Below the pieces are notes generated by a model. That model worked only from the letters and a program-made list of their open reading frames with translations. It was not told the origin of the DNA and did no database searches. From Pratylenchus scribneri (Eukaryota; Nematoda; Chromadorea; Rhabditida; Pratylenchidae), in contig JAQSEB010000010.1 of the NCBI GenBank assembly GCA_030063045.1, positions 1,054,001-1,118,000 on the forward strand: 64,000 nucleotides of DNA. Reading direction: 5' to 3'. Position numbers and translations under genes: made by a program. This document shows positions 1 to 10,007 of this stretch, piece by piece; position 1 is the stretch's first letter, and every line of letters begins with the position of its first letter.

Positions 1-262
1 ATGCCTGACAAATTACAAAAAATATTGATGGTTAAAGTGAATAATAATATAAATTATGGAAAAGTATTTAATTTGCCGAAAAAAAACATTGAAATTGCCG
101 AAAATATTATAAGTTTTATTTTGGCAATATGTACTCTTTTTTCGGCAATTTCAATGTTTTTTTCCGACAATTTTTAAATATCATATATTAAATTTTTGTG
201 AGGATAAGGAGAAAAAGTAGGGACTAAGCGAAGGGATAAATTCTTTTAATTACCAAAAAAAA
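1..262. other. STIM 3' flank, very AT-rich, with a fold-back element
   Basis: No coding region is supported. Apart from the hairpin-forming segment at about 61-180 it is simple AT-rich sequence. Confidence 0.6.
61..180. repeat. Short fold-back element (inverted repeat)
   Basis: The left arm (TTTGCCGAAAAAAAACATTG, then AAATTGCCGAAAA) is matched on the opposite strand by the right arm (TTTTCGGCAATTTCAATG, then TTTTTTTCCGACAA). The two 35-nt arms are separated by an AT-rich loop. It is a likely MITE remnant just downstream of the STIM stop codon, where it could form a hairpin in the 3' UTR. Confidence 0.75.
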
Positions 263-3200
263 TTAAATAATTTCAGCATCGCTAGATGATGAGGAAATAT
301 TGTCATGGGTTGAGGAGGATTGTTGATCAATTTGGTGGGGAAGGAACAAATTTTGGTAATAAAATTGTGGCGGAATTGGGGATGTAAAATTTTGGAAATT
401 TTGAATTTGGTTTTGATTGCGCAATTCATTTTGGGCAAAAATGTTGTTTGCATGGTAATATATGCCATGCGATGTATTTTGAGGAGGAATGAAGGAGGAG
501 AAGGTTTCGTCCACTGGAATAAAACCCAAAATTAGTGAGAGAATTGGAGGAACGAGCAATCGTTCGGAAATGAGGTCCCGAATAAAATTTATTCCTGTCT
601 AATTGTATTACATTTATAATGCAATTTTTTAAAGATTTTTTAGGAATGAAAATCAGAATTGTTTCCGGAATGAAAATCAAAATTCTTTCCGGAATAAAAA
701 TCAGAATTCTTTCCGGAATGAAAATCAGAATTCTTTCCGGAATGAAAATCAGAATTGTTTCCGGAATGAAAATCAGAATTCTTTCCGGAATGAAAATCAG
801 AATTGTTTCCGGAATGAAAATCAGAATTCTTTCTGGAATGAAAATCAGAATTGTTTCCGGAATGAAAATCAGAATTCTTTCCGGAATAAAAATCAGAATT
901 CTTTCCGGAATAAAAATCAGAATTCTTTCCGGAATGAAAATCAGAATTGTTTCCGGAATGAAAATCAGAATTCTTTCCGGAATGAAAATCAGAATTCTTT
1001 CCGGAATAAAAATCAGAATTCTTTCCGGAATGAAAATCAGAATTGTTTCCGGAATGAAAATCAGAATTCTTTCCGGAATGAAAATCAGAATTCTTTCCGG
1101 AATGAAAATCAGAATTGTTTCCGGAATGAAAATCAGAATTCTTTCCGGAATGAAAATCAGAATTCTTTTCGGAATGAAAATCAGAATTGTTTCCGGAATG
1201 AAAATCAGAATTGTTTCCGGAATGAAAACGGAATGAAAATCAGAATTGTTTCCGGAATAAAAATCAGAATTGTTTCCGGAATGAAAATCAGAATTGTTTC
1301 CGGAATGAAAATCAGAATTGTTTCCGGAATGAAAACGGAATGAAAATCAGAATTCTAAGTTCTTTATGGTTAAATTTTTGAGACCACATTTCCAAAAGAT
1401 TGGTGGAGAAAACAGCAAAAAGCAGATAGAAAAATTGACAAAAAAACATGGCTAAAAGCGATAAAGAAAAACAGAAAATAACACCCACCGAATGGTCCGG
1501 TGATTGAAAATCCGCACATCGACTCAATGTTGGCCCAACGCTGTGCCAACTCATCGACGGCCAGTTTGATTTTCTCCATCCTCGTCTTCAAATTGAATAT
1601 TTTCGTATCGATGTCGCCAGTGCCCGATGTGGCGCCAGTGGCCAGCTTGAGTGAATTCATAAGGCTGGTCTGCTTTCGGCGCATTTTGTCCACCAACTCC
1701 TTTGCTTCCCGCATTTCGTGGAGGCATTCCAACTTTTGTTGATTCAAATAGGCTGATTCAATCACGAAGGTGCGTCTGAGGAGGTTTTGCAAATTGAATG
1801 GAAGGCCATATCCACCATTAATGTCAGCGGCCATTCGTTGGTCCCTTTCCGCTTCCAATTCATTTAATTGATTCTAGGAGGAAAAAAAATTGAAAAAATT
1901 ATCCAAAATTGAATAAATTACCACATCAATGTTCTCATCGTCATCCATTGATTGTCGTTTTCGATTTTCATCATCAAGCCTAAAAATATAAAAAAAATTA
2001 AGAATATTTACTGCATTTTTCCTAGTAGTGGCCCGAAGCTCACTAAAGATGGCTATTATTGGAGATAATGCTTCTAATAGAGAGAGGCGATGCCTTTACT
2101 TTTCATTTTCAGTGACCCTCCAAATTAGGCAAAATCAAAATCACCTTTTTTCCTCTTCAAAAATCTTCAAAAGGGGCTATGCATGCTATTATTAGAGAAG
2201 AGAGGGGAATTTTATTTGAAAGAGGGCATTTATCTCTTTCACAAGAATAGGTAGATTCTTTAAGGAGTTTCTAAATACTACAAGGGCCAATATAAGTAAA
2301 AATATGGTCTTTGGTTTCCCATTCGTTTTATGCTTATATAATAGACGGTATTTCGTCTAGAAATGTAGAATGTACTATATTTAAAAAGGGATAAAATTTT
2401 ACCAAGCCCGAAAAAAATTATTTTACTCGGAGCGGATTCGAACACATGACCTAAATACAGCAAAAAGTGAAGAGGTTTTGGGTCAAAATTTTTCAAATAA
2501 CATAGGTAAAATTTTCTTTCTAAACCATGGAGAGCCCTAGGCTTGGCCCTAATCCATTAAATTTAATTAATTCAAATTCCAAACTTACTTTTGCTGTACT
2601 CCCTCAAAATCGGTCTCCATGTCGCGCAATTTGCTCAGCCTCGTCGACAGCTCTTCCATTTGCTTTTTTGAGCGATTTTTATGCGTTTTGAACACAATCA
2701 ACACGGTGATGAGTATAACCAACAAACAGGCCAGAGCAATATCCTTCAGAATGGTGGAGGAATCCTGCAATCCAAACAGCACAATGTCCAGCGCTTTGAG
2801 TTGTAATTTTTGTTTGTGAACAATGCTGCGAATGCCCAACGAATTCAAATATGTTGAATTTTGTGCGGCCATTCTGTGAATTATTATATTATTGAATAAA
2901 TAGTTTTTATGATTTAATTTAATGGAAAAATATTTTTGGTTTTAGTTCTATATACTTTAATCGTCTAGAAATGCACTTTAGAATAAAAAATGCATAAAAT
3001 TGATTAAAAAGTCCGAAAAAAATATTTGCCTCAGGGCGGATTCGAACCCGAGACCTAAATTTTGTAAGTTTTAAGGTCCCTTTCTCTGTGTTCTGTGAGT
3101 CCTTGATCGAAAAATTTTGGAATTTTTATTCTATTTTATATCTCAATTCTCAATCAACGTGTTTTGATGACCTTCTATAAAGGAAAAGATACCTTGGTAA

Positions 3201-3771
3201 ATACCGTCCAACGACTTCAGCTTTTTGGAAATTACTCGCGTATTGAGGCAATTTGACAATGTTGACAAGCCAATCGAGAACTGAATTCAATAATTGAATT
3301 TTATATTTCGCTTCTCTGTGAAACCTTGTTTCTGGTCCCAGTCGCGTTCATCCGATTCGAACCAAGCCTCCCAAAGATCATCAACCGTAATTGACTCGTC
3401 ATTCTCGTGGAATGTCTTCTCCCGGCGTTCTCTTTCCTTCTCCCCGAATTTCAAATCTTCGGCTAAGAACTATGAAATACCTTTTATTTGCTTAAATTAT
3501 TTTAAAATTTACATCCGCCGACTCATATCGATCAATTGAACCGGATTGGTCATCGTCCAAAATGGCATGAATGGATTTTATGGAATTGTATCCTTCTGGA
3601 TCGCGTAATTTCTCCTCTTCTGCTGTTATTTCAATATCTTAATTAGCGATTGATTGATTATTAATTTGATTAAAAATTACTTCGAGTTGTAGTTGATTTG
3701 CTCGATTTCACTGGGCAAAATGAACAGAAAAACGAAAGGACAATGACGGCAATATAAATTCGATATTTCAT
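263..3771 (-). CDS. stim-1: STIM: ER calcium sensor of store-operated calcium entry (8 exons, complete)
   Basis: Single-pass ER protein that senses luminal calcium and gates plasma-membrane Orai channels. Exons, 5' to 3' on the minus strand: 3771-3681, 3622-3513, 3469-3325, 3280-3193, 2873-2589, 1979-1922, 1873-1489, 513-263. All junctions are GT-AG and phase-consistent, giving about 470 aa. Seen: signal peptide (residues 1-24, [15 protein letters not shown]), canonical EF-hand loop (53-64, [12 protein letters not shown]), hidden-EF/SAM region (DDLWEAWF, then [17 protein letters not shown]), the family signature [16 protein letters not shown], a membrane helix at about 189-207, a short coiled coil, and the SOAR/CAD Orai-activating domain (about 275-387, including KMRRK and ending ESMCGFSI). 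The tail is Asn/Gln/Ser-rich and ends in DAEII. Odd points: CC1 is roughly half the vertebrate length and there is no C-terminal polybasic tail. The last intron (514-1488) holds a large 24-bp minisatellite. Identification is firm; exact exon ends are inferred. Confidence 0.93.
643..1358. repeat. 24-bp minisatellite in the last STIM intron
   Basis: About 29 tandem copies of GGAATGAAAATCAGAATTST + TTCC (24 bp). Each copy varies at two main sites: C or G after AATT (which makes or removes GAATTC), and ATG or ATA after GGA. Because 24 is a multiple of three and the unit lacks stops it creates a false open frame. It lies wholly inside the intron 514-1488. The last copies are interrupted by the short form GGAATGAAAACGGAATG. 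Confidence 0.97.
2335..2475 (-). repeat. tRNA-derived SINE-like element (copy 1)
   Basis: Contains TTTCGTCTAGAAATG..., AAGCCCGAAAAAAATTATT and a GCGGATTCGAACAC word, in the STIM intron between exons 5 and 6. The reverse complement of the last word resembles a tRNA B box (GGTTCGAATCC). The same block order recurs at 2945, 7510, 7680 and (inverted) 57840. Confidence 0.6.
2945..3085 (-). repeat. tRNA-derived SINE-like element (copy 2)
   Basis: Block order CGTCTAGAAATGCACTT, GTCCGAAAAAAATATTTGCC, GGGCGGATTCGAACCCGAGA, in the STIM intron between exons 4 and 5. The B-box-like word is well preserved. No complete cloverleaf is present, so it is not called as a tRNA gene. Confidence 0.6.
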
Positions 3772-4477
3772 GATGGTTTTTGCCCACAAATTCGATCTTA
3801 ATTTATGCAATTTAGTGAGTAAAACCAAAATCATTAAAAGTTAAAACAAAAACACCAATTTACAAACCCAAACCCAAAAACTCTTTCGTTTTGTTGAGTG
3901 CGCGAGAGCCCGAGCCAGCCCAGCCCCGCCCCCGAGCCCCGACCCCGAGGCAAAATGAATAAGATAATTTTAAAACCAGAAAATTCATACATGAATTAAG
4001 AAAATATTATATAAATTAGAAGGTTAGAGAAATGATATTCAATTGCGGTTGATAGAAAGTTTATGGAGACAGATGAGAAGGAAAGAAATTTGTTAGAACG
4101 GAAAGGGAAGGTTGGGTTGGGTCTGCTGGGCTCTGGGTCGCCTGAGTTGATCGCATTTGATTTGTTTGATTGTGAATTGAACAAATAATGATGATGTGAT
4201 GGAAGAATTGATCATTGTCATTATTAGTTCGAATTATGTTGCGTCTAGACATTATCGATTGATTGATTGGGGCCTGTACTGTATACAGGGCTTTTGTAAA
4301 AAAATGAAGAAACAGTATTTTTTGTCTAAGCCAATTTTATTTTGGCTTCTCAAAAGATATAAAAGCCGGCTCAGAATTATTGAGAAAATCATTCTCAATT
4401 TCAACAAAACAATTTTAGCGCATTTCAAATTGGGTGTTAATACTTGAATCAAAACAAAACAACACAACAACGACTTG
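3772..4477. promoter_or_regulatory. Shared divergent promoter region of STIM and AFF
   Basis: The two start codons (3771 minus, 4478 plus) are 706 bp apart and point away from each other. A sharply GC-rich patch at about 3898-3955 (CCCGAGCC, CCCCGCCCCCGAGCCCC) stands out in otherwise AT-rich DNA and contains a GC-box-like CCCCGCCCC. No convincing coding exon is seen. Promoter function is inferred from the position. Confidence 0.5.
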
Positions 4478-7400
4478 ATGATGAAAAGCGAGAATCGCAT
4501 GTCAAAGGACGTTGTGAAGAGGCGTTTAAACAGTAAGTTGTGGGACATGGGTTTTGTAAAATTGTTAATTAAACAAAAACTTCAGGTCTTTTTGGTGATT
4601 ATTCGGAGTTCATAAAGCCCACTCAACAACGCGCAGAAGTTCCGGCCAATTCATCAACAAATGTGAAGGTGGCAGCAACAGACCGGAATATTACAACGGA
4701 TGATCAGCGGAGGAGGAATGAGATCCAACAACAAGAATTGCTGATGAATGGAACAGGAGGAGGCGAAGAGCAGCAACAACAGCGGAATGAAGCCAGGTTT
4801 TAATTTACTGATTTGATTGTTTAATTTTAATCCAATCCAAAATGTTTTCCAGTTCCAGCGTTGACAACATGATTGAGATTATGGATATCCCGCGACCCAT
4901 TTCGCCCGTTCAAAGCACATCCAAAATGGAAATCATGCAGCAAGAAGAGGATGTTCAATGCAGCAAAGCGTCAACCCCAAAATGCACTGTGAAGTAAATT
5001 AATTAGTTGGAAAACTTGGACTAATAAAAAAATCTTCAGGTCTTGCTGGACAGGGCCAACAGCAGATTTGGATGCAATTATCAATTCATTGGTGCCACCG
5101 TTGCTCTCGCCAATCCGAATGGACATTTTCAACACAAAAAATGATGTGGTTACGGTTGCGGATGGCTCTGCTGAAACAACGACAAGCCGAAAAAGGCCGA
5201 ACAGCGGTTTGGTTTTGGCTAAGGTTTAAATTTGAATTTTGAATAGGTGATGAAGTCATTAAAGCGAAGAAAAAGAAGGCAAAGAAAAGTGAAGGAGAAG
5301 AGCCGGTGAAGAAAAGTGAAGGAGAAGAGCCGGTGAAGAAAATGGAAGAAGAACAACCGGTGAAGAAAAGTGAAGAAAAACGACCACCAAAAAGTGAAAG
5401 AGAACAACCGGTGAAGAAAATAGTAGAAGAAAAACCGTCGTCTTCATTGCTTTATTCAATCAAATTGGCGCCTCCAACATTCAAAAAGCTGTTGCAAAGA
5501 TTGGATGACCAACAAAAGACGCTAAATTTGGATGACCAAAAGGCCCAAAAATTGGATAACCAAAAGACGAAGAAGAATTGTACAGCAAAATTGGATGAAC
5601 CAAAGCCGAATGCCGTGTCGGATGTTATACCTACGCCAACCTCGACTTCGAAGAACAGCAATAAACAGTCCAAAAGTGCAACAGCGGCTGCGCAGAGTAG
5701 TCAAATTCCGGTAAAATTTATTCCAATTTTGGTACTAATACTAATGGAGCTTGTCCACTACGAGGGAAAGGATGATGATGAAGAAGAAGATGAGGTGATC
5801 TTCTTCATCATCCTCATTTTCTTCTTTATTCCCATCTTCTTCTTCATCATCCTAATCATTATCTTCATCATCATCATCTTCATCATCCTCTTCTTCACCA
5901 TCCTCTTCATCATCCTCATGCCTCATCTTCTTCTTCTTCTTTTTCTTCCTCCTCATCATCTTCTTCTTCTTCTCCATCATCCTCTTCTTCATCATCCTCA
6001 TCATTATATTCCTCCTCATCATCTTCTTTTTCTTCTTCTTCTTCTTCATCATCTTCTTCTTCTTCATCATCTTCTTCTTCTTCATCACTCTCATCTTCTT
6101 CATCATCTTCATCATCATCTTCATCGTCATCTTCATCATCTTCTTCATCATCTTCTCCTCTCCTTATTTCCTTGTAGGGGACAAACTTCATTATAGTACA
6201 CAAATGTCAAATTTTCTTTCAAAAAATAATATAAATTTGTTTAAGGTTGAAACGAAGATCACTTTCAATGTGCCCGCAAACACCAAAAAACCACCGTTCG
6301 ATTATTTTACTGGTCGCGGCCGAGAGCTTCGGAAGAAGGCGGCTGAGAATGAGGTTTTTTTACATTTATTTTCATTTCCAATTCCAAATATTCAAAATTC
6401 GCAGAAAGACAAAGCGCAGCAAATACTTTTGAGCTTTGAGTCAATTGCCTACTACATTATGGCCTCGTCGACACTCTCTAGCTCTGGTGGGGACAAATTG
6501 CACCAATCCATTGCGGACAATAGCAATAGGATCAAGTACGGTTTATTTTAAATTAATTCAAAATGGTCCAAAAAGATCATAAAATAGACCTTAAGTTAAT
6601 CAAAAACATTAAGGATGGTAATGGTTCACCCAAACTCAAATAACTTAAGATGACCAAAAATAACCCTAAACATCTTTAGATGGCCTAAAAACCTTTAGAT
6701 GGATCAAAACACTAAACACTAAGAATGACCCAAAACCTTGAGTTGGGAAAAAACCTTAATCCAAAAAACTTTAAAATGGCCCACTCCCCACTAAAACCTT
6801 AAGATTAAGATAGCCAAAAAACCTTAAGAAGAGCAAAAAACCCTAATAGAAGGTCCAGAAAATTAAATGGTCCAAAAATCTTAAGAATGGCCCAAAAACC
6901 TTTAGATGGGCCAAAAACCTAAAGTATAGTTCAAAAACCTAAAAACCTTAAGATGACCTAAAGACCTTAAAATTAAGATAGCCCAAAAATAACTTAAGTT
7001 GGAACAAGTAACCCTAAGATGGCCCAATGACATTAAAATGAAAAAAATTTAAATCAATAACCCATTCAATTTTTTCAGTTCCACATGGTCAACCTTCAAA
7101 CGCCAAAAAATGTCAGAACCGCTGATGAGGGCACTGCAGACCCGTTTAAAATACTTGCAAATGATGATTTCCGCCTGTCTTGCCTATCAATTATATTCAA
7201 TTCGTTCGAATGTAAGTTCACCAAAATCATTCGTATTAATTTTTATTTTTTAGTCAGCATTTTCCGCCTATTCCCTGTTGGCTCAATATGAAAAAGAGAA
7301 TCCGGTGGCGCAACGACGGCCTGGAAGCAGGACAAATGGTGGCAATGGCACAGCAATAAATGGAAACGGAGCAGATTCCACCGGAAACAACAGTGCAAAT

Positions 7401-8262
7401 GGGGCCACCACAAGCACAACAACCACAAATTCATCCCCCGCGGCCTCCACTCCGGGATCGCTGAATTCACAGGCAACGGTTTGTTTCCCAAATTATAATA
7501 AAAAAATTGGTAAAATTAGTGAGGGGATATGGTATTTCGTCTCAGAAGTAAGTAAAAATGCATAAAAGTGAGAATCAAGCAAGAAAAAAATACCTTCCTC
7601 GGAGCGGATTCGAACCGAGACCCTCAAATTTTTGTAGGGACCTTCGCACTTTTATGTTTCAAAAATTTTTTCCTCATCAGAAATGCATTGTAGAATGTAT
7701 AAAATACATAAAAGTAGGAATTAAGCCCGAAAAAAATGTTGGCCTCTGTGTGGATTCGAACCCGAGACCCCCAAATTTTCCCCTTAAGGGTTGAAAATTT
7801 TTAAATTTTTTTTTGGTAAAATCCATTGTGAACTCTAGTCATAGGCCCATAGCCATAGGTTATCCAACGCTTTAGTTCAACCAAAAAATTGATTGAAAAA
7901 AAAATCAACAATAATTTTTGCAATTTCCAGGTAATTGTGCCCGTCGAAATCTACAATGCCCTGACCGCCCAGAACCGGACCCTACACCATTTGATGTGGT
8001 CATTCAAGCTGTGGAACGATGCGAAACAGGAGCAGCCGGCCGATTGTAAAAGTCCGTTTTTGTCAAAATTTTTCATCATCCTAATTTTGGCCAAAATGCA
8101 GAATTCATGGATCGCTGGACCCTGGTGTGCGGCGGTGAGCTGCGGCAGAACTCCGAACTGGTGGATGTGGCCGAATATTTGCTGACAGCCGTCTACTTGT
8201 TGAGGCAGGAATTGGGCGAAGGAGGAACGACCGAAAATTGCAACAATGGAAATGATGAATGA
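4478..8262 (+). CDS. AF4/FMR2 (AFF) family transcription-elongation scaffold, 12 exons
   Basis: AFF proteins are largely disordered nuclear scaffolds of the super elongation complex, recruiting P-TEFb and ELL-type factors to RNA polymerase II. Exons: 4478-4532, 4586-4796, 4853-4993, 5040-5206, 5247-5710, 6178-6195 (18 nt), 6246-6353, 6405-6535, 7079-7211, 7254-7478, 7931-8051, 8102-8262. They join in phase to about 644 aa. Seen: an N-terminal LFGDYSEF motif (residues about 20-27) like the P-TEFb-contacting LFGEPY segment of AFF1/AFF4; a Lys/Glu-rich middle with KKSE(G)EEPVKK repeats; and the C-terminal homology domain from about residue 360 (KKPPFDYFTGRGRELRKKA, LQMMISACLAYQLYSIRSN, IVPVEIYNALTAQNRTLHHL). 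A Thr/Asn/Gly-rich insert is coded in 7300-7478. The start is the first of two adjacent ATGs. The donor after exon 4 could lie elsewhere; 5206 was chosen because it alone keeps frame into exon 5. C. elegans has a comparable single AFF gene (affl-2). Confidence 0.85.
5796..6166 (+). repeat. TTC/ATC trinucleotide repeat tract in AFF intron 5
   Basis: About 370 bp of interrupted TTC, ATC and CTC triplets, nearly pure pyrimidine with periodic A, inside the intron 5711-6177. On the opposite strand it reads as a false Asp/Glu-rich frame, and on the plus strand as a false Leu/His/Ile/Phe frame. Confidence 0.92.
6590..7035 (+). repeat. Degenerate minisatellite in AFF intron 8
   Basis: About 20 diverged copies of a roughly 20-bp unit close to AAAACCTTAAGATGGCCCAA, filling most of the intron 6536-7078. 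The copies have drifted in length and sequence. Confidence 0.85.
7510..7640 (-). repeat. tRNA-derived SINE-like element (copy 3)
   Basis: GGTATTTCGTCTCAGAAG..., ATACCTTCCTCGGAGCGGAT, TCGAACCGAGACCCTC, in the AFF intron 7479-7930. A second copy follows directly. Confidence 0.6.
7680..7800 (-). repeat. tRNA-derived SINE-like element (copy 4)
   Basis: CAGAAATGCATTGTAGAATG, TTAAGCCCGAAAAAAATGTT, TGGATTCGAACCCGAGACCC. It is in tandem with the preceding copy in the same AFF intron. Confidence 0.6.
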
Positions 8263-10007
8263 ATGCGCACGGACAGCAGATGACCAAATTTGTGGAGGAA
8301 GGAAGGAAGGAAGAAGAATGATGATGTCAACTCTCTAATCAATCAATATTTGTGATGATGATTATGGCCATTTTTTACCTATTCCATTATTATTTTTTTA
8401 ATATTGTGTTTCCTATTTTGTACGGCGATGATGCATTTATACACACACCAGTGGACGCGGGTCCCCCATACATATTTTTTTTTTGTTTAATTTCCCATTC
8501 CCACGCACCTTTTCCCCATTCATTCATTTATTTATTTTTCGTGTACTTATCGGTTATCCGGGTTTAGCTTTTTTTACCCTAAAATCATCCTATGTTACCC
8601 CCAAAATTGGTAAAAATAATATTCTGACCTTAAATTAGTGTTTTTTTTTCATCATTTTACAATTATTTATGGAGAAAAATCAACAAAATTTCGAATTTTC
8701 GAACCCAAAAATTTTCAAAATTTCATAAAAATTTATGAATTCGAACCCAGTTAAAACCGATAAGTACCCATTTCATTCATAATTCATTTATTTGCGGTAG
8801 ATCGTGTAGTTTTTTTAATGTTTTTAATTCTCACTGGTGATTTTATGATATGTTCATTTTTAATATCATTAAAATGTTTGTTATTTGTTTCATTCCTTCC
8901 ATCTTTTCAACAACAACATGTACTCTGTTTTTCATTCAATTTTTATATAAATAATATCATCAAATTTTATTTTAAATCGGCCTAAATGCTTTTTTCTTTG
9001 TTATTTTATTTTTATTCTAATGCGAAGTAGAATTTATTAAATACACATAATTTTATATTAGTTTGATATAAATTTATAGAGAAGATATAATAGAAATTCG
9101 ATTATCGATTTATTGATTAGCGAGTTAAAAACTTTGTCACAAAATACTGGTCCAAAACAATTTTTATTGATTGATTTATGCCTAATCAACAATTATTGAT
9201 TGATTTATATTACTATAATCTATTCATTCATTTTGTATTCTTAAAAATTGCCCATTCTTATCCGTAAACCATGAAACACTTCAATCAATTTTATCATCAC
9301 AAAAATGTGTTAATATTTGTTTTAAAATTCCTTCTCCCGAATTTTGCCCATCATTTTCATTACAAAAATGCTCCATTGTTTGATGCCCATTTTTAGACCC
9401 AAACCCAATTCATCATTCCCCATAATGTTTGAGTATTTTATTTGTTCTAAAAATTCTCGCCCATGAGGGGAGGAAAATGCACTTTTCCATCCATTCATTC
9501 AATCCATCCATCAAAAATGTTTTTGTTTTAATCGGCAAACAAACAATTTATATTTTTTTAAATACTCCATTGCCTGATGAACAAATTTTCCCCTTGCCCT
9601 AAAATTTTTCCACTATGAAAAAATATGTTTATTTGTTTGTCCTCACATCATCCATCCATCCATTCTCACGGTTTAGGCGTTTAGCGAACACAAAAAAGCA
9701 GCCCCATCAAACATTTCAATTTTGGGCAATTATTCGAAATTTGTTTATGAATTCATCCACAAATCAACACAAAACTACATTACATATTTACTATTAATTC
9801 TATTTAGAGAAGAAAGAATTTACATGTATTTTTATTTTTTTTCATATTTGTGAAGATTTATTACGGATAAACATGAAAAATTTATAATAGAATTTTATTC
9901 AAATCTATTCATATTCAGAGGGGAAATGAAGGAACATTTTGATGATAGTTTTTAAAATTGAGAGGGAAAATGGCCTCGTGATGTGACCTTTTGTTGTTTT
10001 TGATTGA
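8263..10007. other. Convergent intergenic region between AFF (+) and FEH-1 (-)
   Basis: AT-rich DNA containing the 3' UTRs of both genes. Several TCATTCATT/CCATCCATC short runs are visible. I see no exon, RNA gene or clear mobile element in it. Confidence 0.6.

Noticed and set aside
619..1236. 205-codon open frame encoding repeated GMKIRILS units
   Set aside because: It is the 24-bp minisatellite read in a stop-free frame inside the STIM intron. The opposite-strand array at 34948-35532 gives the same kind of false frame.
3030..3060. Possible tRNA gene (GGATTCGAACCC)
   Set aside because: Only a B-box-like word is present. No acceptor stem, A box or anticodon arm can be folded around it, and the same block recurs as a repeat.
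3996..4252. Small open frames between STIM and AFF
   Set aside because: Low-complexity readings of intergenic DNA without splice sites or conservation.
5711..6203. Asp/Glu-rich (minus) and Leu/His/Ile-rich (plus) open frames
   Set aside because: Both are readings of the TTC/ATC triplet tract. The flanking AFF exons splice around it in phase.
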